Positions 54,530-62,824 of a DNA stretch of 64,000 nt are shown here, piece after piece. Source of the DNA: Luteolibacter rhizosphaerae (GTDB lineage: Bacteria; Verrucomicrobiota; Verrucomicrobiia; Verrucomicrobiales; Akkermansiaceae); the NCBI RefSeq assembly GCF_025950095.1, contig NZ_JAPDDR010000001.1, positions 434,001-498,000 of the forward strand. The letters are read 5' to 3'. The translations under genes and the position numbers were made by a program. A model generated the notes under the pieces. That model saw only the letters and a program-made list of their open reading frames with translations, made no database searches and had not been told where the DNA came from. Position 1 is the first letter of the stretch, and the number at the start of each line of letters is the position of its first letter.

Positions 54530-55164
54530 GGGGTGGCAGGTGATCCTCCGGCGGCATCCTTCTCATGGCGATCCCAGAAGAGCCGGGGGTCGAAACTCAT
54601 CGCGGAAAACATGGTCAGAACGACCACCAATGCAAAAGAAAGGATCGCGGGGCCGGGCGTCACCGTGGAGATGATGCCCATCTGCACAAGGCAAACCAAT
54701 ACTGCCACCACGAAAACATCGACCATCGACCAGCGGCCGACCAATTCGGTGACGTGATAGAGCCGGGCCAGATTCTTGGGCGAGGCGGTAGCGAAGCCCT
54801 TCGCGGCGAGGCAGAGCCAGATCAGCGCGATCATCTTCAGGATCGGGATCATGATGCTGGCGGAGAAAATGATCCCGGCGACGAGGAAGTCCCCTTTCTT
54901 CCAGAAGTTGATCACGCCGGACATGATCGTGTCCCGGCTATTCCCGCCGAGGCCGGCGACATTCATGATTGGGAGCAGATTCGCCGGCAGATAGAAGGCC
55001 ATCGCGGCGATCAGGAAACTCCAGGTCCGCTCCAGGCTGTGAGGCTTGCGCAGGTGCAGGCGGCTGCCGCAGCGCGGGCAGTGTTCGTCCGCGACCGGGC
55101 TCACCTTCCCGCACAAGTGGCAGGAGGCCAGGCCTTCATCGGCAGCGCTGCGGATCTCGCTCAC
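54526..55164 (-). CDS. pqiA: PqiA-family membrane protein (second half)
   Basis: A 212-residue PqiA-family protein. A zinc ribbon opens it (CHLCGKVS and CPRCGSRLH), followed by four predicted membrane segments. The conserved motifs LPANLLPIMNV and VVAVLVCLVQMG are present. In many bacteria the PqiA protein is about 420 residues with two such halves; here the halves are separate genes that overlap by four bases. This gene corresponds to the second half, and its stop overlaps the pqiB start. Confidence 0.9.
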   Translation of the reverse strand: MSEIRSAADEGLASCHLCGKVSPVADEHCPRCGSRLHLRKPHSLERTWSFLIAAMAFYLPANLLPIMNVAGLGGNSRDTIMSGVINFWKKGDFLVAGIIFSASIMIPILKMIALIWLCLAAKGFATASPKNLARLYHVTELVGRWSMVDVFVVAVLVCLVQMGIISTVTPGPAILSFALVVVLTMFSAMSFDPRLFWDRHEKDAAGGSPATP

Positions 55165-55823
55165 TTGTTCTTGTTCTGGAGTGCGATTTCAAGCCGGTCC
55201 CAAAGCTCCAGCCTGTCGATGCCGGACATGGCGAAAGCGGTGCAGAAGACCAAGCCGATGAGAGCCCAGAAGCCGGCGCCGAGGTGGACGTGGCCCACGG
55301 CTCCCAACTTCAGCAGGCTCACGAGGATGCCGACGAGGAAGACCTCCAGCATGCTCCATGGCTCGGAGAGCTGGAAAATGCGAGTGGTGGTCAGAGCGCC
55401 CGGTAAGGCGATGCCGAAGCGCAGGGGTGCCGCGACATAGAGGAGCCCGCCCATCAGTGTGAGCGGTGCCACCATGGTGAAGAGAAAGATCACCACACCC
55501 ATCAGCGCGCTGGATTCTTGGAATAGGGCGTCCGCGGCCTGGAGCAGGGTCAGCTCGCGACGGATGCTGCCCGAGTCCACCGTGATGGAGGGGAAGACAT
55601 GGGCGAGCACCATGAAGATGAGCGCGGCCGAGGAAAAGGCCGTGGCGCGCGCCAGCGAGCGCGGGCGGTTCTGATAGAGCATCTCCCCGCAACGGCAGCA
55701 GTAGGCGGCATCGCCTTCAAGCAGGCGCGGTGCTTCCTGTAGCGCGTCGCAGAAGTGACAGCTCACCCGGATTGGCCCGTCGCTGATGCGGGGCCAAGAG
55801 AGTCCGGGGAGGTCGCGCTTCAT
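55161..55823 (-). CDS. pqiA: PqiA-family membrane protein (first half)
   Basis: A 220-residue PqiA-family protein with its own zinc ribbon (CHFCDALQ and CCRCGEML) and four predicted membrane segments (AFSSAALIFMVLAHVFPSI, VIFLFTMVAPLTLMGGLLY and two more). It is the first gene of the pqi operon and overlaps the second PqiA gene by four bases. Together with pqiB and pqiC it should form a lipid transport system between the membranes. No redox-regulated promoter motif was recognised upstream. Confidence 0.9.
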   Translation of the reverse strand: MKRDLPGLSWPRISDGPIRVSCHFCDALQEAPRLLEGDAAYCCRCGEMLYQNRPRSLARATAFSSAALIFMVLAHVFPSITVDSGSIRRELTLLQAADALFQESSALMGVVIFLFTMVAPLTLMGGLLYVAAPLRFGIALPGALTTTRIFQLSEPWSMLEVFLVGILVSLLKLGAVGHVHLGAGFWALIGLVFCTAFAMSGIDRLELWDRLEIALQNKNK

Positions 55824-55829
55824 GGGCTG

Positions 55830-56648
55830 TTAGAGCGGGCGGGCGTAGGTATCGCAGCGGTTGAGCCAGCCGGCGCGCCACTTCGCCTCGTTGCGGGCGG
55901 GCGGCGAGTTGTCGATCCGGCGGTTCAGCATGCGCTTGGCGCTGGCGGAGAATTCGGCGGCGGCGGCTTGGCCGGAGGGGACCTCTTTCATGCTGCCGAG
56001 CACGTGGAGCAGGCCCCAGCCCTTACCCTGGTAGGTTTCGGAGGCTTGGGTGCCATCGCCCTTGAAGTTCACGTAGTCGATCAGCGCATACATCCCGTTC
56101 GGGGTGGAGGCCACCTTGTTGTAGTTCGTCTGCAGTCGGCCGCGATCGCTGGCCGGAGCGGCGGCTAGCACCTTGGGCAAGGCGGCGCGGGAGCGGGCGA
56201 TGATGAAATCGGTCTGTAGCGAGACATTTGCGGCCAGCCACTGGCGCAGCGCATTCGTGCGCGGGCTGCGGAAGTCCTTTTGGAAGGCGGCCTTGTTCCG
56301 CCATGGGGCATGGCGCTCGCTGGCGATGGCCGGAGGCTGCGCCCCGCGCTGGCGGGCGAAGGCGATGAACTGCGGCCAGCTTTCCTCGAAGCGGCCGTTG
56401 AAGCCCGCCGGATACCAGATGAAGTGCCCGATCCCGAGGGAAGGGAATTCCTCGCCGCCGTTCCATGCGGTCAGGCCGTCCACGCTGCCGCCGGATTCAT
56501 TCTGCCAGATCTTCCGCCCGATCGCGGCCTTCTGGGCACCGGTCAGGTTCGCCGCCGCAGGATTAGCAGCGGCTTGCGAGGACATGGTGGCCGGGCCGCA
56601 GGCGGCGAGCGCCAGGCACAGGGGCAGGAGAAGGCGGAAGGCTTGCAC
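55830..56648 (-). CDS. lipoprotein with possible lysozyme-like domain
   Basis: A 272-residue lipoprotein. The GTG at 56648 begins the signal peptide VQAFRLLLPLCLALAACG with lipobox LAAC; the frame is open upstream to 56984, which lies inside the alkaline phosphatase gene. The core GRKIWQNESGGSVDGLTAWN and FPSLGIGHFIWYPAGF resembles the lysozyme-like fold, with a Glu followed by a GIGHF loop, but the family is uncertain. It is 6 bases from the first pqiA gene on the same strand, so it may be transcribed with the pqi operon. Confidence 0.65.
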   Translation of the reverse strand: MQAFRLLLPLCLALAACGPATMSSQAAANPAAANLTGAQKAAIGRKIWQNESGGSVDGLTAWNGGEEFPSLGIGHFIWYPAGFNGRFEESWPQFIAFARQRGAQPPAIASERHAPWRNKAAFQKDFRSPRTNALRQWLAANVSLQTDFIIARSRAALPKVLAAAPASDRGRLQTNYNKVASTPNGMYALIDYVNFKGDGTQASETYQGKGWGLLHVLGSMKEVPSGQAAAAEFSASAKRMLNRRIDNSPPARNEAKWRAGWLNRCDTYARPL

Positions 56649-56692
56649 GCGAGGTATTTCCGCGAGTTTCGCCTTCTTCGCAAGCAGGACTA

Positions 56693-58084
56693 TCAAGCAG
56701 CGCCAAGCGCCGTCAGGAGCCGCTGGCGCACTTCCTCGTTCTTCATGAAGGCGGGGAAGAGGTGGCTGCCCGGGCCATAGGCGCAGAATTCCACCAGCTC
56801 GCCGGTGTGGTTCCCGCTGGTCCAGGCGATGCCGTGGCGCTTGGCGAAAAGCCGTGCCAGTTCGCCGGTTTTCAGGCCTTGGGCACGCTTGAGTTCCTCC
56901 TTGTCCAGCTCGATGCCGGTGCGGTCGCGGATGTAGTCGCCCAGTTTCGGGCCGCTCAGCCCGGCACCGGAGTTGCCCATCCACTCGAAGGAGCGCTTGA
57001 AGCCAGCGATCTTCTCGAAGGCGGCGGTCGTGCCGTTGTAGATCCCCGGGGCCATGCCTTGGTTGGGGTCGGCATTTACGCCATTGAGCTGGATGCCGCC
57101 ACAGCCGTGGTCGGTGGTGATGACCAGTAGCACGTCGTCATGGGCGGCGACGTAAGCGAGCATGGAGCCGATGGCATCGTCGAATGCGAGTTGCTCGCGG
57201 ATGCTGCCGGCGGCGTCATTTGCGTGGCCGCAGTGGTCGATGCGAGCGCCCTCCACCATCAGGAACCAGCGGTCCTTGGCCAAGGAGTCGAGGCGTTTGA
57301 CGGCGAGCTCCGCCATCTCGGCCAAGGTCGGCAAAGTTTCCTGCAGTTCCTTCTTCGATTCACGGTCGATCGTGAGCGGCACGTAGCCGGAGGAGAAAAG
57401 TCCAAGCACGGGCTTCTTGTCGTCGGCCTTGAGGGCGAGCAGTTCCTTGCGGTCCTTTAGGAGGTCATAGCCGCTGTCGGAGAACTTCTTGAGCAGCTCG
57501 TCCGGGAAGAACTTCCGGCCGCCGCCGAGGAGGACTTCCACGCCGCGCTCGTGATACTGGTTGGCGATCGCACCCTCGTCCCCGCGGCTATCCACGTTGG
57601 CGGCGAAGCCGGCAGGGGTGGCGTGGGTGATGGTGGCGGTGGAGACCAAGCCGAGCGGGACCGACTGCTTCTTGAGAAGGGATTGGATCGCTTCGATCGG
57701 GCGGCCGTTACCGGGATCCACGTTGATTGCGCCGTTGTTTACGCGCTTGCCGCCGCCCCAGGCGCTGGCTGCAGCGGCGGAATCGGTGACCACGCTATTG
57801 GCGGAGAAGGTTTCCACGAGCGAGCGCACGATCGGCATCTCGCGATACATTTTCACCCAGTTCGTGGTTTTGCCCTCGAAGACCGAGCGGCTGTGCTGGG
57901 CCAAGGAGAGCGCGCCGTGGTTCATGCCGTCGCTGACCATGAAGATGATCTTCTTGGGCAGGCCGCGGTTGCCGGAGGATTTCCGGGTTTCTTGGGCGAG
58001 CAGGGAAGCGGAGCCGGTGCCGAAAAGGGCGGAACCGATCGAGGCTGCCTTGAGGAAATCGCGGCGGGATGAAGAGGCTTTCAT
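56693..58084 (-). CDS. alkaline phosphatase (PhoA family) with Tat signal
   Basis: A 463-residue alkaline phosphatase. The start SSSRRDFLKAASIGSALF is a twin-arginine signal. The nucleophile block VVTDSAAAASAWGGG gives Ser102; metal ligands lie in IFMVSDGMNHGA, VEGARIDHCGHAND, and VITTDHGCGG, and a final His in WTSGNHTGELVEF. It releases phosphate from organic esters in the periplasm or outside. It is divergent from the DUF3147 gene; no Pho-box was recognised. Confidence 0.93.
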   Translation of the reverse strand: MKASSSRRDFLKAASIGSALFGTGSASLLAQETRKSSGNRGLPKKIIFMVSDGMNHGALSLAQHSRSVFEGKTTNWVKMYREMPIVRSLVETFSANSVVTDSAAAASAWGGGKRVNNGAINVDPGNGRPIEAIQSLLKKQSVPLGLVSTATITHATPAGFAANVDSRGDEGAIANQYHERGVEVLLGGGRKFFPDELLKKFSDSGYDLLKDRKELLALKADDKKPVLGLFSSGYVPLTIDRESKKELQETLPTLAEMAELAVKRLDSLAKDRWFLMVEGARIDHCGHANDAAGSIREQLAFDDAIGSMLAYVAAHDDVLLVITTDHGCGGIQLNGVNADPNQGMAPGIYNGTTAAFEKIAGFKRSFEWMGNSGAGLSGPKLGDYIRDRTGIELDKEELKRAQGLKTGELARLFAKRHGIAWTSGNHTGELVEFCAYGPGSHLFPAFMKNEEVRQRLLTALGAA

Positions 58085-58234
58085 GGGCTGACAGGCGGGT
58101 TGATACGCTTCCTAGGCGCCGATTTCCATCGCGAAGGCAACAGAGATTGTGGTTACGGATTTGTCTCGAAACTTTTTGACGGGATCGGGCATCCGCGGGC
58201 TTGCCCCTTCCTCCTGTTCCGCGAAACTCCGCCC

Positions 58235-58624
58235 ATGGCTCAGATCCCTTGGGACAAGGTCTTCAAGTTTACCGGCTACGACATCGCCAAGCTGCTCATT
58301 ACCGCCGGCATCATCGTGGTGGTGACCAAGATCCAGCTCTTCAACGACAAGCTTTCCGCCTTGCTGATCGCGCTGCCTTTCACCTCGCTGGTGGCGATGA
58401 TGTGGATGCAGGCGGAGAAGCAGGGTACCGGGCGAATTGCCAACCATGCCGAAGGAACTTTCTGGTTCGTGCTGCCCACCTTGCCGATGTTCCTGATCCT
58501 GCCGTGGATGCTGCGGCATGGCTGGGGATTCTGGGCGGCGCTGGGGGTGAACTGCCTGCTGACCGCGGGGCTCTTCTGGGCCACGGTCTTCATTCTGAAG
58601 CGTTTTGGGTACAATTTGATGTGA
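58235..58624 (+). CDS. DUF3147 family membrane protein
   Basis: A 129-residue protein with four predicted membrane segments (IAKLLITAGIIVVVTKI, LSALLIALPFTSLVAMMW, LPTLPMFLILPWML, AALGVNCLLTAGLFWATV). It matches the DUF3147 pattern, including the central EGTFWFVLPTL. The ATG at 58235 is preferred; the frame begins at 58100 but the extra residues include a low-complexity stretch. Its function is unknown. Confidence 0.8.
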   Translation: MAQIPWDKVFKFTGYDIAKLLITAGIIVVVTKIQLFNDKLSALLIALPFTSLVAMMWMQAEKQGTGRIANHAEGTFWFVLPTLPMFLILPWMLRHGWGFWAALGVNCLLTAGLFWATVFILKRFGYNLM

Positions 58625-58790
58625 AAATGCGGATCTGGCGGATTTTGCCCTTGTCATTCGGGGGGTGATTTGATCTTTCCCGCCTTCCGGTCGCAGTTAG
58701 GCCGGTTCGGAATTACGACACGGCATGTCTCCAGACAACATCGTCCCCTTTGAGCAGCCGAAGTCCCATTCCCGGTTTCCAGGTACACCC

Positions 58791-59006
58791 ATGAAAAGTG
58801 ATCTTGTCGAGAAGGCGTCGGAGATTGTCAGCGATCCGCTGGTCCTTATCAACATGGTCTCGAAGCGCGTCCGCCAGCTGAACAGCGGCCGCTCGCCGTT
58901 GATCCCGACCCGCCCGAGCATGGGTGCGGCGGACATCGCGCTGACCGAAATCATCGAGGGCAAGATCAAGCTCGTCGAGGCTCCGGCCGCTCAGACCGAG
59001 TCCTGA
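58791..59006 (+). CDS. rpoZ: DNA-directed RNA polymerase omega subunit
   Basis: A 71-residue omega subunit that helps assemble RNA polymerase. The start MKSDLVEKASEIVSDPLVLI and the helix VLINMVSKRVRQLNSG, with GAADIALTEIIEGKI near the end, are typical. The upstream ATG at 58725 would give a 93-residue form with an unrelated N-terminus. It lies 50 bases before smpB. Confidence 0.85.
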   Translation: MKSDLVEKASEIVSDPLVLINMVSKRVRQLNSGRSPLIPTRPSMGAADIALTEIIEGKIKLVEAPAAQTES

Positions 59007-59056
59007 GCTGCCGCTTGCGGGATACAGAGTCGCGTCCATAGTGGGCGCGAATTGTC

Positions 59057-59515
59057 ATGAGTGCGGAAATCTCCAGCAACCGCAAGGCGCTCCGTGATTT
59101 CCACATCTCGGACAAGTACGAGGCGGGCCTAGAGCTGAAAGGCACGGAGGTGAAATCCATCCGTGCCGGGAAGGTGAACATTTCCGACGCCTTCGCGCGG
59201 GTGGAGAAGGGCCAGCTTTTCCTCTACGGCTGCGACATCCAGCCTTGGGAGACCGCGTCCACGTGGTTCCAGCACGAGTCGAAGCGCCCGCGCCGGCTGC
59301 TGCTCCACAAAAAGGAGATTCTCAAGCTGGAGAATGCCAGCGCGGTGAAGGGGGCCACCTTGCCGTGCCTGAAGATGTACTGGAAGAACAAGCGGGTGAA
59401 GGTCGAGATCGGCATCGGCAAGGGCAAGACCCACTCCGACCAGCGTCACGACCTGAAGGAAAAGGTCGAGCTGCGCGAAGCCCAGCGGGAAGTGGCGCGG
59501 TTCAACCGTCAGTGA
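59057..59515 (+). CDS. smpB: SsrA-binding protein SmpB
   Basis: A 152-residue SmpB. It brings tmRNA to stalled ribosomes. The start SNRKALRDFHISDKYEAGLE, the LKGTEVKSIRAGKVN core, GCDIQPWE and RRLLLHKKEI blocks and the Lys/Arg-rich tail are family-perfect. The tmRNA gene was not seen in the window. Confidence 0.97.
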   Translation: MSAEISSNRKALRDFHISDKYEAGLELKGTEVKSIRAGKVNISDAFARVEKGQLFLYGCDIQPWETASTWFQHESKRPRRLLLHKKEILKLENASAVKGATLPCLKMYWKNKRVKVEIGIGKGKTHSDQRHDLKEKVELREAQREVARFNRQ

Positions 59516-59581
59516 GGGCCGGGTTTTCCTTGGCGAGCCTTGGAACTTGGCACTTCTTGCTTGGAAGCTCAGTTTCCCTAG

Positions 59582-60778
59582 GTGCGTCGCCTCCGCAACG
59601 ATCTGCCCTATACCTTCACGCCGCCGAAGCCGCGCGGCTGGTTCCGTCCTCTCGGCCTCTGGGCGAACAATGCGGTCTTCCTGCGTAGGAAATACAATGT
59701 GCCGCTGCTGGAGGACAGCGGCTTCGAGAAGGTGAAGGAGCTTTCCGCAGCGGGACATTCCGTCCTGCTCGCTCCGAACCATGCCGATCACTCGGACCCG
59801 CATGTGATGTCCGCGCTGATTGCCCGGCATGAGATGCGCTCGCATTTCATGGCGGCGCGGGAGGTCTTCGAAGTGAGCAAGGCGGGAGCGTGGGCACTGC
59901 AGAGCATGGGGGTTTTCTCGGTGGATCGGGACGGCCCGGACCTCTCGGCGATCAAGACCGCGATCACCCTGCTGGAGACCAGTAGCGATCCGTTGGTGAT
60001 CTATCCGGAAGGGGAGATTTATCATCATCATGAGCGTCTCGATCCCTTGCACGAGGGTGTGGCGTCGATCCTTCTGAAGGCCGCCGCCCGTCTGAAAGAG
60101 CGCAAGGAGGCATGGCTGGTGCCGGTCGGCATCCGCTTCCATCATGATCCGGCGGTACAGGATACCTTCGACGAACGGCTTTCGCGTCTGGAAGACCGCA
60201 TCGGGTGGACGCCCAAGCCCTCGATGGCGGTGGACGAGCGAATCGTGAGGCTCGGTACCGGCCTGTTAGGCCTGAAGGAAATGGAATTCCTCGGTGAAGC
60301 GGGGCGCGGGAAGATCCAAGATCGCTTGGCGGCGATGTGTGAGAGCCTCCTTTCCGAGGTCGAATCCCGCCAAGGCCGGGACCCCAAGGCGACGACGGCT
60401 CCGGAGCGGGTGCGCGGCCAGCGCTACCGCATCCGCAAGCGCTTGCTCGATGCTGAGAAGCCGCCGACCTACCTGGAGAAGACCGCGCTGCTGGATGATT
60501 TGGACCGGGTCTTCACCGCGCTGCAGGCCCATAGCTATATCGGCGATTACTTCCTGGCAGAGCAGACGCTCGACCGCCGTGCTGAAACGATCATGAAGCT
60601 GGAAGAGGATCTGCTCGGCTTCCCGAATTATCCGGTGCCGCGCACGGCCAAGGTGAGGGCGGGAGAACCGATCCCGGTAAGCAAGATGCTGGCAGCCGGG
60701 GAACTGCCGCCGAAGGGCGGGGCGGGGGAGCTAACGGCCTTGCTGGAAAGGCGGCTTGGCGAGTTACTTCTGCGCTGA
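59582..60778 (+). CDS. PlsC-family acyltransferase
   Basis: A 398-residue acyltransferase of the 1-acylglycerol-3-phosphate (PlsC) family. The HxxxxD motif is NHADHSDPHV, with IYPEGEIYHHH as the second block. The C-terminal ~180 residues form a helical, charged region beyond the catalytic domain. It starts at a GTG; no upstream ATG is present in the frame. It overlaps the convergent gene at 60764 by 15 bases. Confidence 0.85.
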   Translation: MRRLRNDLPYTFTPPKPRGWFRPLGLWANNAVFLRRKYNVPLLEDSGFEKVKELSAAGHSVLLAPNHADHSDPHVMSALIARHEMRSHFMAAREVFEVSKAGAWALQSMGVFSVDRDGPDLSAIKTAITLLETSSDPLVIYPEGEIYHHHERLDPLHEGVASILLKAAARLKERKEAWLVPVGIRFHHDPAVQDTFDERLSRLEDRIGWTPKPSMAVDERIVRLGTGLLGLKEMEFLGEAGRGKIQDRLAAMCESLLSEVESRQGRDPKATTAPERVRGQRYRIRKRLLDAEKPPTYLEKTALLDDLDRVFTALQAHSYIGDYFLAEQTLDRRAETIMKLEEDLLGFPNYPVPRTAKVRAGEPIPVSKMLAAGELPPKGGAGELTALLERRLGELLLR

Positions 60779-61624
60779 TGCCGGGGGTGTCCTGACTTCT
60801 CTCAGGACGATGTCATCCACGCTCAAACCTGTCCCGAGGTCATCTCCCGCGATCGCGATGCCCACCGCCTCGGGCTCTTTGGGCCACGGGATCTGAGTGG
60901 ATAAGGATTTCCATTCGCCGGAGGTAGGGAGCGCGCTCGAGTAGACGATCTGTTCGGTGCCATCCGGCATCCGCATCGAGACCTTGAGCGGGGCGTATTG
61001 CCCCTCGGAGGAGAATCGGACGCGCAAGCTGAGCTTCAGGTTTCGGGTGGCCGGGCTCCGCTGGAGATCTTGGCTCAAGTGGAAGCTGCCATTCTTCGGA
61101 GTGATCTGCAGGAAGGGGTTCCCTTCGTCCTGAATCACTTGGCCTCCCTCGCAGATCCAAGGGGCGAGATATTGATCGAAGCCGCCGTTCTTCAGTAGCG
61201 ACTCCCCTTTGCTCTCTGCCTGTGCCGCACTCAGTTGGACGATTTCCACGGTGGTTTCCTCTACCGGCGCGAAGTCGTCTGGGGCCTTCTCCTGTTTGCT
61301 GATGGTGGTATCACCGCCTGTCGCCTCGGTTTCGCGGGAAATTGGTGAATCCACAGGCGCGGTCTCGTTCAATCGCCTAGGACGCTGAATCGGCTGGAAA
61401 GGTTGGCTCGGCTTGGTTGCTTCCGCCTGTTCCGGAGCACGCCTAGAAGCCCCCGGTGAGCGGCCCGGCTCATCGTCCCCCGGGCTGATGCTATCGGTTG
61501 TGGCCGCCTTTTCTGCCCGCTCGGCCAAGCGCCCTTTGAGTTCGCGGTTTTCCCCCCAGAGAAACACGGCAGCCCCCAAGCAAAGCAAGGTTCCTCCTGC
61601 CCAATAAAAGCGATTGCCAGCCAT
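60764..61624 (-). CDS. membrane-anchored beta-sandwich (CBM-like) protein
   Basis: A 286-residue protein: N-terminal membrane anchor (FYWAGGTLLCLGAAVFLW), a disordered Pro/Ser/Thr-rich linker (~45-125), then a jelly-roll domain (~140-280) that starts LLKNGGFDQYLAPWICEGG and ends with the strand LSVDDIVLREV. The pattern LLKNxGFDxxLAPW and VDDI are those of CBM4/9-like carbohydrate-binding modules. A paralogue lies just upstream at 61678-62151. The ends of this gene and the convergent acyltransferase overlap by 15 bases. Its ligand is unknown. Confidence 0.75.
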   Translation of the reverse strand: MAGNRFYWAGGTLLCLGAAVFLWGENRELKGRLAERAEKAATTDSISPGDDEPGRSPGASRRAPEQAEATKPSQPFQPIQRPRRLNETAPVDSPISRETEATGGDTTISKQEKAPDDFAPVEETTVEIVQLSAAQAESKGESLLKNGGFDQYLAPWICEGGQVIQDEGNPFLQITPKNGSFHLSQDLQRSPATRNLKLSLRVRFSSEGQYAPLKVSMRMPDGTEQIVYSSALPTSGEWKSLSTQIPWPKEPEAVGIAIAGDDLGTGLSVDDIVLREVRTPPASAQK

Positions 61625-61677
61625 AGACTTTGATAATCCGACAAAGGGTGCGGGAAGTCCAGCTTCCGGGTGCTTTC

Positions 61678-62151
61678 TTATCCCAGTTTCAGATCATCGA
61701 TCCACAGCTTCCCTTCACCACGATTGCTCTCCAGCATCATGGAAACCGGTGCGGACTCAGGCCGCTCGATGACCTGCTTCACGGTGATCCACTCGCCGGA
61801 TTTTTCGATCTTGGCCCCTGCGGCGAGGGCCGATGCCTCGTCCTTGTCGTAGATTCGCAGCCGCCACTGGATCGGTTCGTCCTTGGAGGCGGCAGATGCT
61901 TTGATCCGGAAGCTCAGAGTCAGCTCCTTTTTTCCCTCCGGCCACTTGAAGGCTTGGCTCAGCCCGAAGACCCCGCCGTCGAGTTCGATCTCCAGCAGGG
62001 AGTTGTCCTTGTTGTCCGGGTCTGGGACGATTTTACCTTCCTCGCATTCCCAAGGCGCGAGCTCTTTGTCGAAGCCGGTGTTCTTCAACAGCGGCTCCGC
62101 GGTTAAAGGAAGCGGGAGAAGCAGTAATAGGAACCCGAGTTTCTTTCCCAT
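61678..62151 (-). CDS. secreted beta-sandwich (CBM-like) protein
   Basis: A 157-residue protein with signal peptide MGKKLGFLLLLLPLPLTA, chosen over the longer frame starting at 62223. The mature part starts LLKNTGFDKELAPWECEEGK and ends LWIDDLKLG, the same jelly-roll pattern as the protein downstream at 60764, but without the anchor and linker. The pair probably arose by duplication. The ligand is unknown. Confidence 0.75.
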   Translation of the reverse strand: MGKKLGFLLLLLPLPLTAEPLLKNTGFDKELAPWECEEGKIVPDPDNKDNSLLEIELDGGVFGLSQAFKWPEGKKELTLSFRIKASAASKDEPIQWRLRIYDKDEASALAAGAKIEKSGEWITVKQVIERPESAPVSMMLESNRGEGKLWIDDLKLG

Positions 62152-62378
62152 TTCGGTAAAATGAGGGAGGGATGGGGGGAAGTCGATGAGGGACTGGATC
62201 ATCATGCCGCGGTGAGGCCCCACGCACGGCCCGAGAGATCGCGGAAGTGGTTAAGATAGGTAAGGAAAGGAGCTGCCGGGCTTCCATTGTACTTGCAATA
62301 CCCGCTGAATCCGCTTTCTTCCGCGGTCCCGACCAAGGGCGGACCGGCCAAGGTGGCTGGACTGAATCAAATACCTCA

Positions 62379-62636
62379 ATGAGCGAAAGCACCATCAATC
62401 TCGCGGATTACAAGATCCACGACACCGACACCGGCAGCGCAGATTACCAAGTCGCGCTTCTTACCCAGCGCATCGTCCACCTGACGGCGCACCTCACGCA
62501 GCACAAGAAGGACACCTCGTCCCGCCGCGGCCTCCTGAAACTGGTCGCCCAGCGCCGCAAGCTGCTCGACTACGTGAAGGCCAACTCCGAAGAGCGCTAC
62601 CAGAAGCTGCTCGCCGGCCTCAGCCTCCGCAAGTAA
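62379..62636 (+). CDS. rpsO: 30S ribosomal protein S15
   Basis: An 85-residue S15. The start at 62379 ([20 protein letters not shown]) matches the family; [16 protein letters not shown] and [19 protein letters not shown] are the typical helices. The frame runs further upstream to 62247, but the extra residues are not S15-like. It is followed by pnp, the same order as in many bacteria. Confidence 0.96.
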   Translation: MSESTINLADYKIHDTDTGSADYQVALLTQRIVHLTAHLTQHKKDTSSRRGLLKLVAQRRKLLDYVKANSEERYQKLLAGLSLRK

Positions 62637-62648
62637 ACCCTTTCCTCG

Positions 62649-62675
62649 GACGGCCACGGTAACCCCGTGGCCGTC
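62649..62675 (+). terminator. stem-loop between rpsO and pnp
   Basis: A perfect 11-pair stem, GACGGCCACGG (62649-62659) with CCGTGGCCGTC (62665-62675), loop TAACC. No run of T follows, so it may slow rather than end transcription, or serve as an RNase III target. Confidence 0.6.
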
Positions 62676-62723
62676 TCGCATGAAACGGCGGGCCCTTTCC
62701 GGGAAACGTTTTCCCATCCGCCG

Positions 62724-62768
62724 TCGGACAGCCCTTTTATCCCTTTCCTACTTTTGGGGACTGTCCGA
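62724..62768 (+). promoter_or_regulatory. pnp leader stem-loop
   Basis: TCGGACAG (62724-62731) pairs with CTGTCCGA (62761-62768), with an inner CCC/GGG pairing across one bulged base. It lies about 56 bases before the pnp ATG at 62825. In Escherichia coli the pnp leader has a stem cut by RNase III for self-control; this may be the same device. Confidence 0.45.
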
Positions 62769-62824
62769 AATCCAAATACCGCCTGTGGCATGTCGCCACG
62801 TGCACACACTGAAAGACAGACAAG

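Noticed and set aside
56649-56984. A longer N-terminus for the lysozyme-like lipoprotein.
   Set aside because: It overlaps the alkaline phosphatase end; the GTG at 56648 begins a lipobox signal.
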